Program-made: the position numbers and the translations under genes
The notes under the pieces: generated by a model
What the model was told of the DNA's origin: nothing
The model's input: only the letters and a program-made list of their open reading frames with translations
Databases searched by the model: none
Shown: piece after piece, positions 12,800 to 24,325 of the stretch
Layout of the letters: each line of letters opens with the position of its first letter
How positions within the stretch are numbered: the stretch's first letter is position 1
DNA from: Ashinkailepas kermadecensis
Lineage: Eukaryota; Arthropoda; Thecostraca; Neolepadidae
Reading direction: 5' to 3'
Length of the DNA: 64,000 nt
Assembly: GCA_034440615.1 (NCBI GenBank)
Contig: JAOTOM010004685.1
Coordinates: 1-64,000, forward strand

Positions 12800-14347
12800 A
12801 TTAGAATCGCAGATAATTATAAATTGTCGGTGTTAGCGGGAGCCGACTTTAAGGGAGCTTTGATTCCCTCGCTCGATCGGTGGGAGGGCGGGGCCCGCAA
12901 GCGTAGGACAGCGGTGACATGACCCCACCGCCGCTGTCTCGGCCGTGCGGACGACACGGTTTTGACATGTCATGACGTGTCACGAGTGTGAAGCGAGTCG
13001 TGTCGCATTAAAAGGCCGCTCCAGCTGACAGTCGCTCCGCCAGGCGGCGGCGGCGGCCGTTGCACAAGCTCGTCAGTTCCGGGAACGCAGCGCCGGGCGC
13101 CAGCAGAGAAAGCACGCTGGAATTCGGAGCGCGGCCGGCCGCCGCGAGGCGCGTGCTCTCGGCGCGCCGCCCGGCCGGTGGTTACGTCGGCGCGGCGACG
13201 CCCACGAGCGCCATGGACGTGCAGCGCGCCGCCATGTTGTGCGCGCTGTCGGCCCGTGTCGCGGCCACGCCGCTTCCGTGTGCGCGCCGCCGCCGCCGGC
13301 TGCGACTCGAGATAGCGCTGCTCTGCAAACAAGCCGCCCGCCGTCGGCCTCCGGAATGCCGGCGCGAATGTCGCCGCGTAAAACCGGCGGCCGAGCGATC
13401 GGCTGCCGTGTTCTGCGTCCGCTGTCCGGCTGTCCGCCGTCCGCGGACAGCCCGGACAGCGGACGGCCATGCGTGTCCGCGCGCACCACCCGTCCCCGCG
13501 TCTCTGGACGCCGGGTGCGCTCCGGCTGCGATCCAACTCGTTATCGTCGGGAGCGGCGCGCCGCAGCCGGAGACGGTTTTACGACGACGAGCGACATTCC
13601 ATTGATCGGTGCCGGGTGTCTGGCCGTGTTCCGCTCCGCTCGGCCCGCCCCACCCGCCCGGCACGGCCGGTCGGACTCGCGTCCGCCGTCTCCGGCGCAC
13701 CGCCGGTCGAGCGTTTTCTCGATGACGACGGCCCGGTCGATGCCGGCGCCGCCCGGGTGGAGGCGGTTCTGTTCCGCCGATGTATAAAATACCTTGATCG
13801 ACTTGTGGCTGTGCCGAAGAATGCAGATATCCGCCGCGGGGCCCGTCCGGCTGATAGTTAACATTCCTATAGGGGTAGGAGCGCACGGCAAGCTAGCTCA
13901 ACGATGTGTGCGCCGTGTGCCGTTCACTCCAAGACAGCTTGCCAGGGGAGTTTTCACAAAGAAATTGACAGCGGATCGCGTCAGATCACGAACTCGACTA
14001 CCACGTATATCGCGCATGGCGTGATTAGTCTTCTCTATGAGCGGCAATTCGGCTCAGGCCAGCCGGCCAGGCCGGGTGAGCTGTCTCTCGCCGCGCTCCT
14101 ACCCGCACAGTCGGCCCGGCTCGGCGGCCGGCGAGCGACGCCCAGTCAGTCAGTGTTGGGCGGCGGTGCGGTGAGGGCTGCCCGCGTCCCGCCCCATCAC
14201 CCGGTGACGTCACACTGCGCTCAGTCGCCGCCGGCCGCACGTCGCAGAGCTGTCGCCGCGGCCGCAATTGCAGACCGAACGCGGCCCAAACGGCGAGCCG
14301 CCAGTGAGCCGAGCGCTGCGCGGCAGGGCGCGCCGAGCGCAGCACAG
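12800..14347 (+). promoter_or_regulatory. GC/CpG-rich block upstream of the exon at 14348 (putative promoter region)
   Basis: The 1.5 kb before the exon at 14348 is strongly GC- and CpG-rich, between AT-rich flanks. A TATA-like ATTAAAAGG (13007-13015) precedes a CAGTCG initiator-like site (about 13029), and TATAAAATA occurs at about 13782. None is decisive. The long open frames on both strands across this block are composition-driven. That this is a promoter is inferred only from composition and position. Confidence 0.3.
13416..13465. repeat. GC-rich inverted repeat (stem-loop)
   Basis: A left arm of 22 bases at 13416-13437 pairs with a right arm at 13443-13465 with one bulged base. Each arm contains two copies of CTGTCCG or its complement CGGACAG, around a 5-base loop. 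The stem would be very stable, as DNA cruciform or RNA hairpin. Confidence 0.8.
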
Positions 14348-14569
14348 ATGCGCGTCATCCACAACAACCTGCGCGCCGGCGAGCAGCCACCGTCGCTGAT
14401 GGACAAACTGCGCAACAACTTCAACCACCTGTGCCCGCCGCTGCGCGCGCGCTATCGCAAGCTCTTCGACGAATACACGTCGTCCAAGGAGAACATTCCG
14501 CTGCTGATCCAGGGCCAGGATTACGTGTACCACTCCTGCGCATGCTGCGGACGCACGCAGAAACTCCAG
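14348..14569 (+). CDS. unrecognised coding exon, probably first coding exon (74 aa)
   Basis: An ATG at 14348 opens a 74-codon reading frame ending at CTCCAG|GTGGGT, a good 5' splice donor, in phase 0. The peptide begins MRVIHNNLRAGEQPPS and continues with a basic, Leu- and Asn-rich segment. It then has KLFDEYTSSKENIPLLI and a Cys-rich tail with CACCGR. It looks like real protein: mixed composition, strong G/C third positions and no repeat structure, unlike the surrounding low-complexity frames. The frame is also open upstream to 13904, so an earlier start or an acceptor at CACAG just before the ATG is possible. The next in-phase exon is not identified. It could be the 5' end of the SH2D5-like gene about 23 kb downstream (same strand, compatible phase 0), but nothing links them directly. 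I do not recognise the family. Confidence 0.5.
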
Positions 14570-14882
14570 GTGGGTGTTTCGCTGTGCCGACAGTTGCGAC
14601 GCTATTGGTGACGGACGATGCCGGACCTGTTCCGCATCGTTAATAAGGAAATGGAATGTTTTGTCATTCAATCGTTGCGGTATTTTCCTCATCCTTGTTT
14701 AGTTCTGAGCAAAGAAGCCAACTTCGACACTTTTACAGCTAGTTCTTAAGCGGGGTATGCTTTTATAAGAAACCATAATGTACCCATACTGTCTCCGACT
14801 GGTTGAAAGTCTTGTAAAATGAGTGAGGAATTCAAAATATAAGTTATCGAAACAAATGTCACAAGTGATGTGAATACGGAGA

Positions 14883-15047
14883 GTTGGTTGGTTATTGGTT
14901 TTACGACACGTCGACCGTTGAGTCATATAGCGTCGCCAATCTCTCACGCCGATTGGTCGCGGGCGAAGAGTAGCGACAGGTGAGATTCGAACCCACAATC
15001 TTTCGATTGCTAGACGAGCATCTTACCCCCAGGCCATTCGTCCGACT
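14883..15047 (-). mobile_element. tRNA-derived SINE
   Basis: Read on the minus strand, the head (about 15047-14975) is tRNA-like. It has an A box TGGCCTGGGGG, a short anticodon-like hairpin CAATC-GAAA-GATTG and a B box GGTTCGAATCT. A non-tRNA body follows, and the element ends in a tail with AACCAATAACCAACCAAC, an ending typical of SINEs mobilised by a partner LINE. The length of about 165 bp fits a SINE. It is not a functional tRNA, because the acceptor stem does not pair. Confidence 0.8.
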
Positions 15048-15049
15048 GA

Positions 15050-18000
15050 ATGCGGAGAGACAGCAGCCTATTCCCCCCTCATCGGAGGTTCATTTTCTAG
15101 TGGGTTTATTCCGGCTACATGGCCAATGTAGTCGATGCGCCCTAAAGCCCTAGTGGGTTTATTCCTAGACCCTCGACCTGCAAGTGCTTCTGCATGACTT
15201 TTCCTGTGTCCGCTGTGAACTTGCCACTGAGTTGTGTAAATGCGTGGTGTCACACGATGCATTAGTATGTTTTCTCGGTACCCCTGAACACTTTTTTACA
15301 CATGCTAGTGGCGCCCAGTCCGGTAGTTGCCGCATTACAATGTCACGGATATCACACGCGATCGTTCTCGCACATGTCAAAAGCCGGAACACACGGGCCC
15401 GCATGGGTAGCACAGTGGAGCACGAGGACGTCGACACGGCATGCCAACAATGCCACTCATGCAGTCCAGCCACGTAAATCGGTCATTCGCAGGTGTCAAC
15501 GCTGCAGTTTGCAATGCATTTCCCACAACTTCTACATAATTCATAGCTTTGCAGTGGCGTGCATGCGCTGGTGGTGAGCTGCAGGTGTCGACCAGCACAC
15601 GCGGAGGCCTTCCTCAGGAGCAGGCCTGAGGCTTGTGTGCATGGCCATGGCGTGCGCTGTGGCTCCGGGCTGTCCCGAGTGAAATCGGCTGGCACGAACT
15701 AAATATCTCCATAAATAAAAAACGCAACCTCAATCCCTTGCTCATCCTGCGTTTGTAGTGGTCCAGTTGCAGACTAATGCAATTCATGCATCATGTGCGA
15801 TCAGCACGTCTGCTCGGGTGCACCTCTTACAACTTGTCTGCGGGTTTAGCCCAGCGTTCGTGGCCGTGTTCAGTGCCACATCATCTGCTCACACCAACGT
15901 TCAGAAATGTTTATAACTTTGTGGAACAAACATTCGGTGGACCCGACATGTCGGGCCGCGAATGGATTTATCATTCCAAGCAATCACCTCATGTCCAGCC
16001 GAAGCAGCTCCCACTGGATTGAGTTGTCGTAGTTGTCTGTGAGCCTGCGACCATATTGGTCTGCAGGAGCTTGTGCACCGCTCTGGTGAGGCAGGCATTG
16101 TTTTCTGGCCCATTAAGTATCGCCGATTCCCATCATTCAACAGGATTGAAGAGCGCTTCTCTTCCGTGTTGTGCGGTCAGCTACCGAATATTTTCAGCAC
16201 GGTACCGTTGCGACTGGGTACCTTCGCCATTGGTCGCTTTGTAACCGCTGATGCTATGAAATAAACATTTATGGACATAATTTCACTAGCCATGAATATT
16301 TTTTATCGAAAGTTATTTACTTCTGAAACTTCCTGTTCTGTATTTGAAGAACATCGTACCGAAATTTCTCCATTGGTGTTTTTCGAGTTACTTTGTTTTC
16401 CGTAAAAATTCAGCTTTATATCTGTTGAAATCTTTCATGAAATTGACGCTTTCGTGAAATCATGATTGTTTTTTTGGTTTGCGAATTCTCGACTAGCACA
16501 AAATCGGGGATTTTAGAAATTATCTGAGGATCTGTCGGAGTTGGGAGACAGTAGCAATCAAGCAATGTGATATTCTGTATGATGTGTAGCAATCGGGAAA
16601 GACATATCGATGCAATGAGTCAAGCGCATGCAAAGATGCATTCCATGAGTCAAGCCCATGGAAGGCGAACATCACAGCTGCTTCCTCCATCAGTGCGCTC
16701 CTTGCACCTTGACACTGCTACCGTGTTTATAGCTGCCCAGCTGGGTATCTAGCCACAACAGCGGGAGTCCAAATGCATTGACGAGGAGCGGGTATCTAGA
16801 CACAAGCACAGGTACCCAGACCCAGATATCAGGAGCGGGTGTCCAGACACAAGGATAGGTGCCCAGATCCGAGGAGCGGGTGCGCGGGCGTGTCAGACCG
16901 GTGTACGGCCCCGACATGGCCGGAGGTGTGTGCTGGCATTGCCGACTGTCAGTGCGAGGCCACGCACTCCGCTCCGCCGCCGGCCGTTCAGCGTGTTCGG
17001 CATGGCACCGTGCCCCCTCCCCCCCCTGGCTCGTCAGCTCGCCCCCCCCCCGGCTCGTTAGCTCGCCAGTCTCGCCGTCAGCAGCGGTAGCGCGACACCT
17101 TGCCAGAGACCGTCGGCAGTGGCCGGTCGGCCTCGGCGGTGCGTTACTTTCTAGAGAGTGGGCGTGGGCGTGCCAGGGGCGGGTCTCCGGCAGCGGCGCC
17201 AGCAGCGGCGTCTGAAGCGACCTCGGCAGCATCAGTGCCGGGAGCACATGGCCACTCGTACATGACGTCACGAGAGCGTCACGTCGCATTGCGGGGTGCA
17301 TTTCCGATGAATTGCTCGTTCAGTTCGGGAAATTTTCACATCTGAGAGCAAGCTACCATGCATGCAGTACTGGCGGTAAATAATGTTGAATATCACCACC
17401 GTTCGCGCAGCTACGCTCTTCTGTTAGTTGTTGACTAAGTGCTTCAACCTTTCCCGCCAACCTCGTCGTGCCAACCTGTTTACTTGGTTTGCCGCCGAGC
17501 ATCTGGGACCCTCTGAGTGTCCTGCGAGCGGTCCTGGGGGCTCACGGTGCGGTCGGCCGGTGGTTTGGTGGTCTTGTCTTGTAATCTGAGCGTGCGTCGC
17601 CCACCGATACCTCGTTATTATCCTGTCAATCGGTCTAATCTGGCTGCGGGCTTTCCCTCTAATTATTCCACTCCATTCGCCACGACAATCAGCACAGAAC
17701 GGCCGGTCGGAGTGCGTTTTTCTCCGCCCCTGCGAAACATTCTTTGTACTGTCGTGAGTGAGAGGCCGGCTACGCCCGCGCACGGCGTTGTTGCCGTTGA
17801 TTTATTATTCTATCTTAGTCTGGTTCTTTTGAGGTTGCCGCGTACATGCTGCCGCGCTTATAAGGGAAACAATGGCTCTTCACCAGGTATTTATGCGATC
17901 TTTTTGTTCCGAATAGGGTCGCTGGAACACCCCAAATCAACGTGCGGCCGAGAAAATCGGCTTCAGAATATGCATGCCGTTCCAAATACAGCCACGCCAC

Positions 18001-18100
18001 GCCTGAAATTCATGTGGTTGGACACTACACGATTCAAACACGGGTGCTTTTTAAGGGTGTAAGTTGAAGGGATTCGTTTTTTGTTTGGGGGGGAGGCGTT
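15050..18100. other. no gene seen; AT-rich with a GC-rich island at 16.85-17.2 kb
   Basis: A 29-bp near-duplication with CTAGTGGGTTTATTCC occurs at about 15099 and 15152. Otherwise I see no exon, RNA gene or transposon protein. The island at 16.85-17.2 kb is GC-rich with C-runs (17017-17060) but holds no recognisable product. Confidence 0.35.
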
Positions 18101-18104
18101 GTTA

Positions 18105-19180
18105 CGGGCCTTGTCAAAAGAAGAAAAGTTCCGCAAAGGTGTCTAATTCATCAGCTGAAGCAGCACGAGCTTCATGGGAAACTCCTGGGCTGGAATGAGT
18201 CATGGTTCAGGAAAAGGAACAAACAATAGCTTTAAGTGAATAAAAAATCCGAGTGGACAAACGTTCTAAGTGGAGTACTACAGGGCCTGGTCCTAGGTCC
18301 ACTTCTCTGTATCGTCTTTGGAAGCAACATCAGGTAGGGCTGATTGGTACGGTGCTTAAGTTTGCTGACGACATCAAACTTGTAGGAGTGACAAACAATA
18401 GTGAAGAATCTAGCAATATTCAATTTGTCTTAGAGTGGGTTGATAAATGGTAGAGCGTCTTTCAGCTATGATAAGTGTAAGGCTACGCGTCTGGTGTCTG
18501 AAGGTGGACATGCACAATGGGAGGTAGTGAACATGATGCCATTGAAGAGGGAAAATATTTAGGCGTGTTAATTTGAAGGAACGTAAAGCGGAAAATCCAA
18601 CGTAATGCAGCTAGGGATGAGGCGATTGGAAGGCTCCAATTATTAATTAGAGTATTTAATATCAAAGCAAGGAAGTAATAAAAATTGCACTTTGCCTATG
18701 TGCGACCTTACTTGGAATACTGTGCACAGACATGGAGCCCTTCCATAGAAAATAATATAGGCATGTTGGGAGGAATGCAACGCAAAGCTATTAGGCTTAT
18801 CAGTGGATTAGGCTGGTTAGAATATGGGAGATACTTATGGCATTAGATGTGTACTCACTCAAGAATAGGACATTAAGGGGCGATATGATTGAGATGCTTA
18901 GGATAGTAAAAGGTTAGATAATATGAAGCTGAATGATGGTTTTCTGTTTAGGAAATCGCACAGTTTTAAATTCTGGTTAGACAAGTCAGAGTCTAGGGTA
19001 GCCAAGCACCAATGCGTTTTTTCTCTTCAGTCAAATGGTGGATGATCAATCGAATGGATTACCTGATGATGCAGTGGATAGTCCCTCATCGGATGCATTT
19101 TAAAATAGGGTGAGCAAATGCAAGTTCAAGAAGCGTATTTATTTTAATTATAGGTTGGCAGTGCCTGGGTTGGAATTTAG
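18105..19180 (+). mobile_element. decayed non-LTR retrotransposon (LINE) reverse transcriptase remnant
   Basis: Across shifting frames, the 3' half of a LINE reverse transcriptase can be read. It has a stretch like HELHGKLLGW, a block with LSGVLQG-LVLGPLL (about 18268-18310), the catalytic-region motif KFADDIKLVG (about 18357-18390) and DKW. Further on come VRPYLEYCAQTWSP (about 18700-18740), QRKAIRLISGL (about 18785), LRGDMIE (about 18875) and a terminal WNxLPDDAV-like block near 19045-19080. The order and spacing match the palm/thumb and C-terminal region of CR1/jockey-type LINEs. The element is broken by several stop codons and frameshifts and lacks its 5' half, so it is inactive. It probably sits between genes or in an intron. 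Confidence 0.8.
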
Positions 19181-19556
19181 GTGAAGGGGTGGGACTGAAG
19201 CAAGCTAAGCGCATCATCTTTATACATGAGGAATTATGCTGGTAGCAGGTGTACGTGGGGTTGGAATCAGAACGGGCCTTCAAACATGTGATGCTGAAGA
19301 GGTTGGCCATGGTAGCACAAAGGGGTAGATAGTTTCTTCAAAACTCCAGGTATAACATTGACTACCAGGGGTTCAGTCTCTTCATTCCCTTCTTATAGTA
19401 TCTACAGTTTCTGGCATCAGCCCAGATGTATCTCTGCGGCTCGTACTCAAACGTTACGGCTTCCAACTTTAACCTTAAAGCTGTATGACTTCATGACGTC
19501 AAGTGTAGACTGGACAAGACCGCGTCTGTCATCAAACGAGTCTCGCCGGTCGACAC

Positions 19557-20695
19557 GGCGAGACCCGCGTTGTCCGGTTGGGTGGCGGCGCGCCTCAACA
19601 GTGCGTTGTCCGGTTGGGTGATGGCGCGCCTCAACAGTGCGCTGTCCGGTTGGGTGATGGCGCGCCTCAACAGTGCGTTGTCCAGTTGGGTGGCGGCGCG
19701 CCTCAACAGTGCGTTGTCCGGTTGGGTGACGGCGCACCTCAACAGTGCGCTGTCCGGTTGGGTGACGGCGCGCCTCAACAGTGCGCTGTCCGGTTGGGTG
19801 ACGGCGCGCCTCAACAGTGCGTTGTCCGGTTGGGTGATGGCGCGCCTCAACAGTGCGCTGTCGGTTGGGTGATGGCGCGCCTCAACAGTGCGCTGTCCGG
19901 TTGGGTGGCGGCGCGCCTCAACAGTGCGCTGTCCGGTTGGGTGACGGCGCGCCTCGACAGTGCGTTGTCCGGTTGGGTGATGGTGCGCCTCAACAGTGCG
20001 CTGTCCGGTTGGGTGATGGCGCGCCTCGACAGTGCGCTGTCCGGTTGGGTGGCGGCGCGCCTCAACAGTGCGCTGTCCGGTTGGGTGACGGCGCGCCTCG
20101 ACAGTGCGCTGTCCGGTTGGGTGACGGCGCGCCTCGACAGTGCGCTGTCCGGTTGGGTGACGGCGCGCCTCGACAGTGCGCTGTCCGGTTGGGTGACGGC
20201 GCGCCTCGACAGTGCGTTGTCCGGTTGGGTGATGGTGCGCCTCAACAGTGCGCTGTCCGGTTGGGTGATGGCGCGCCTCGACAGTGCGCTGTCCGGTTGG
20301 GTGGCGGCGCGCCTCAACAGTGCGCTGTCCGGTTGGGTGACGGCGCGCCTCGACAGTGCGCTGTCCGGTTGGGTGACGGCGCGCCTCGACAGTGCGCTGT
20401 CCGGTTGGGTGATGGTGCGCCTCAACAGTGCGCTGTCCGGTTGGGTGATGGCGCGCCTCGACAGTGCGCTGTCCGGTTGGGTGGCGGCGCGCCTCAACAG
20501 TGCGCTGTCCGGTTGGGTGACGGCGCGCCTCGACAGTGCGCTGTCCGGTTGGGTGACGGCGCGCCTCGACAGTGCGCTGTCCGGTTGGGTGACGGCGCAC
20601 CTCAACAGTGCGCTGTCCGGTTGGGTGACGGCGCGCCTCGACAGTGCGCTGCCCGGTTGGGTGACGGCGCGCCTCAACAGTGCGCTGTCGGGTGG
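19557..20695. repeat. 36-bp minisatellite, about 31 copies
   Basis: The unit contains TGTCCGGTTGGGTG followed by (A/G)(T/C)GG(C/T)GCGCCTC(A/G)ACAGTGCG(C/T). Copies differ at a handful of fixed positions (GTGATGG/GTGACGG/GTGGCGG, CAACAG/CGACAG, TGCGTTG/TGCGCTG). These variants recur in runs, indicating duplication of blocks of several units. Because 36 is a multiple of three, five or more frames stay open for 200-425 codons. These are artefacts, not genes. Confidence 0.97.
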
Positions 20696-20800
20696 CAGTG
20701 ATGCGTCGACCAGCTTGTGGATCAGCGACGAGCTGATCCACAGAAGGTGGTCCACCTTCTGTGTCCACCTTCTGCGACGAGCTGAGTGATGGACGCTGTC
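20696..20800. repeat. nested palindromes at the edge of the 36-bp array
   Basis: GGATCAGC (719-726 of 20 kb) pairs with GCTGATCC (732-739) around GACGA. Directly next to it CACAGAAGGTGG (20739-20750) pairs with CCACCTTCTGTG (20752-20763) around one T. CCACCTTCTG and GCGACGAGCTGA are then repeated directly. This abuts the right end of the minisatellite. Confidence 0.85.
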
Positions 20801-22060
20801 AGTGTTGGAGCGTGGGTGGAGTCGAAAACCGACTGCGCCACATCCTCCGCTTGCATTGCTGCACTTCCGACCGATCTTTCCGCCTGCGGCTCGTCAGCCA
20901 GGCCAGTGTTCGGCTCGTCACTTCTCCGGGCTCGGCTCGGCAAGGCGCCGCATGTTCATCTGCTACTGCATACGTGATGGAAAACCAGCGTGTTGAATGC
21001 GGATGCAGTAGCCTTGACGACAGCTCGAGCATCTCCTCGAGCCGTCTGGGTATTCTGACTGTGCCGCACCCTCTACATCCTCCTCACACTGAGCTGCCAC
21101 CGTCTTTGCAAGACCTTGGTAGATTCTGCTGATGTGGGCACGCGCCGTCTCACCACCCTCTTCCGTTGCTTCCTATCCAGACAAACCTGTTTTCCTTGAC
21201 TCACGATCATCTGATCATCGTGACTAAGAAGAAGCATGCCCTTCCTGTGTCTCCATAAGCAGCGGCAACGTCCTTGAGGTGGAATAAGTGGGCAGTCTAT
21301 CTGCTTCTTCGATGGTCGAACAGAATACATCACTCGGATCTCAGTCACCCGCTGATTTAACTGTGCATAAAATTATCAGATAGTGGCTGGATGCATGCCA
21401 TGCGTGCCCAGATAGTACATGATAGATGGGTGATCCTTGACGTGCTGACAACGAAATTAATTGAATGCAATAATTCATTTGAGTTATTGCTGGATAATGA
21501 TTGCAAATTATTGGCAAAACGTAACCGTACCCATGTCTATAATTAAGTCATCATTGCAGGAGACTTCCAAAATTACTTTTCGTCCAAAAGTAATGGATGC
21601 AAAGATATCTCCCAACGACCTAATCAAAGCCACTGAGAGAGCAGGCGGCTCTTGTTGAAAGTGCACCACGGTCGCTGCAACTAGGAAAATTAGTCGGCAC
21701 TGTTCCGTCTTACAAGGGACCGAGTCGTTTGTCGAGTCGAGACCGAGTCGTTTGTTCCGAATGCTCATTGGTTCCAAACGTGCATTCGTTCTGAATGTGT
21801 CCCGTCACGCAGTGGTTGCGGGGCCGTGAAAGCCACAAGGTGTGCCTTCACGCGCCATCGCTGCTCGCGCAGGTAGGCCGTGGGCGTGGGCCGCGCCGCC
21901 GCTCTCGCAACTAGGTCCATAGGCTGCTGCTACTACCACAGCTAGGCCGGTAGGCCGCCACGGCGATCAGACCGGTTTGTGCGCCGCGTTTCATGCGCCG
22001 CTATTGAGAGGCTCGCATGCCATAGCTATGGACACCATACACCTTTACCGTCGCTTCGTA
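20800..22060. other. no gene seen
   Basis: Mixed GC-rich (20.8-21.2 kb) and AT-rich (21.35-21.78 kb) sequence. The short open frame ending near 21658 has no recognisable family and no clear splice borders. Confidence 0.35.
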
Positions 22061-22061
22061 C

Positions 22062-22262
22062 GCGAGTTGCGGGCCGCCTTCCTCTGCCGGCCGACCTGTA
22101 TACGAGTTGTGTGCCGCCTTTCTCTGCCGGTCGGCCTGCATGCGAGTGTGTGCCACCTTCCCCTGCCTGTCGACCTGTATGTGAGTTATGTGCCGCCTTC
22201 CCATGCCGGTTGGCCTGCATGCGAGTTGTGTGCCGCCTTCCTCTGCCGGTCGGCTCGTATGC
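22062..22262. repeat. about 40-bp tandem repeat, 5 copies
   Basis: Each unit has GAGTTGTGTGCCGCC followed by TTCC(T/C)CTGCCGG and a CGGCCTGCATGC or CGACCTGTATG end. Copies are 75-95% alike by eye. Confidence 0.8.
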
Positions 22263-24165
22263 TGATCTGCTCCGTGAGACGCGGAGGTCGACCTCGAGTC
22301 TCGCGCACCGTGAAGAATGCACAGCAGCGGCGGCGGCGAGTTTTTCACGCGCATTCCGCGCGTTGCCGAGCGCTCAGCCCGGCTGCCGATCGGCGCCGTT
22401 TTTGTGTGGCCGCCTTTAAAGCCGCGTCGAGCCGGCGCCGGATATTGAAGCCGTGCCGTCGGCGGACGGCCCAGTCGGCCGTGTCTCCCTCCGCTCGCGG
22501 CGCGTTTGTACCGCCGCGCGGGCCCGGTGGCCAGGGGTAAAAAATATGCAGAACCTTCTCCAAAGTAACAACATCAGTATCCGATATTTCTCCATTTCAA
22601 ATATGTTGCCCAAAAGGCCAATAAGCAACCCAAACTCTTTTGCATCGGTTCACACGACCGAATTCCAGGACCAAAAGTTGTCCATTTCAACAATTTACCA
22701 CACAAAAAACGATGCCTTAATTTATCGAACGGATCGCCATAAGCGTGTTAAAAAGAGCCATAGTAAGAAAATAGGCGCTGCGAAGCCAGTACCTCCAGAT
22801 CTCGAGTTTTTTTTTCGGAAATTCGCATAACTGTGAGCCTTGCATTCATTTCATGAAATTGTACGAAGGTCGATTCTTAAATAGTGGAGAAGAGTCGCCC
22901 TATAAGAAAAAATCGCTCGTCTTCTTCTTTTTTTTGCAAAAGTTAAAAAAAAACAATTGTTTTACTTATGATTTATTTTTTCAACAACCAGCAAAAAACA
23001 TTCTAACATCGATTATCTTTAGTTTCTGAGTTTCCCTTTTGGAGAACACTTCTCCACGGTGGATAACTCACTTTGTGCATGCGAGTAGTGATGGGACTGG
23101 TTGAGCTGCCACTTTTGCTAACACGTAATCCGAATGGAACTGATGCGTTATAAAAAGCTTTATGACGGACAAATAAGGACTCAGGCGTTGCCAGTTCTAC
23201 TTTGAAGTTGTCTCATATCAGCTATGCTCTCGCGCATTGAATTCTCCATTTTCGTGGGCTTCCTCCATATCTTCTCCAAAGTGGACTTTGTGACTTTGTG
23301 GGTTTTTTTACCCCTGCCGGTGGCGGCCGGCGAGGTCGGACCGGAGCCCGAGCGGACTGTTGCAGTGGCCGTCCAAGGCCAGCCGCCGCCGGCTCGGTGT
23401 TTGCGCGACGTTCGGTGTGCCGCCGCGCCGGGCTCGGGGGCGACTTCTTCAGGGCGCGCCTTGACCTCGCAGCCTTGACATACCTGACGCGGGAGCCCCG
23501 CCGCCAGCTGCGACGGCTGCTGCCGACATTTCTGAGCTGAGCTGCCGGCCGCCGCGGCGTCGGATGCCTTCACGAGTGCGCTGCGGCGCCGCTGCACGGA
23601 GGCCGGACAGCCGCAGCGCTGCGTTTCGCCGCGGTAGTCACCTCTGCCTCGGCGGCTTCCCACTTCGGACGGTCGGCGTCAATACCGGGAATCAGCGCGG
23701 CCGCGCGCCGACTGCCGTCGCAGCTCGCCGCGTCCATGCGGAGCCGATCGCAGTCGAACGCCCGCTGAAAAGAATCTCTCCGATCTTATCGAATTCTCGG
23801 CCGCGCTCTGAATGGCGGTGCGGCATTCCGCCGACTCGGCTTCAATGAGCGCCGGCCGGCTATGCGCGTTTGATGAAGTTTGACGTGCGCTGGCGCGCCG
23901 GGCCCCGTGCACCGACATGGCGGCCTATTTTGGCGGCGGCACAGGTCGAACAAAGGCCTGGACGTGTTCGAGTGGTCGCGTCCCGGCTGCCAGTCGAGAC
24001 CCTTTTGTGCGCGAACAAGGCGGCGTAATGGTGGTGCGGCTCGGCGCGCCTCCCACCCCTGACCGGCACCCGCCCAAACAGGCCACGGTCCGCAGCCGTG
24101 ATTATAGGGTGGACACAGAGAAGTCGGACCGTCGCGAACGGCTCGCCACTGACGGCAGGCGCGTC
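22263..24165. other. no gene seen; AT-rich core between GC-rich flanks
   Basis: 22.55-23.25 kb is AT-rich with poly-A/T tracts. The flanks (22.3-22.5 and 23.3-24.1 kb) are GC-rich with unremarkable open frames on both strands. No conserved exon found. Confidence 0.35.
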
Positions 24166-24325
24166 GGGCGGCGTTCCAGACTGTAGAAATTGCCGTCTGG
24201 CAGCGGTTCAAACTGTAGAAATTGCCGCCTGGCAGCGTCCCGGACTGTAGAAATTGCTGCCATGGAGCCTGTCGGACTGCCGAAATTGCTGCCAGGGAAT
24301 GTCCCGGACTGGAGTAGCTGTTCCA
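24166..24325. repeat. about 40-bp tandem repeat with GACTGTAGAAATTGC core
   Basis: Four to five units (about 24178, 24216, 24246, 24285) share (G/A)ACTG(T/C)(A/C)GAAATTGC(C/T)G(C/T)C and a CCCGGACTGG end. The last copy is diverged. Confidence 0.8.

Noticed and set aside
13060..13886. Long Arg/Ala-rich open frames on both strands of the GC-rich block
   Set aside because: Open in nearly all frames because of GC content; no domain and no consistent codon bias.
14348..14569. Assignment of this exon to the SH2D5-like gene
   Set aside because: Strand and phase are compatible, but no sequence similarity or connecting exon was found over 23 kb.
14975..15047. tRNA gene on the minus strand
   Set aside because: A and B boxes are present, but the acceptor stem does not pair and a SINE tail follows; called a tRNA-derived SINE instead.
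19491..20789. Open frames of about 280-425 codons on both strands
   Set aside because: They lie entirely within the 36-bp minisatellite, whose period is a multiple of three; all frames are open together and no protein family is recognisable.
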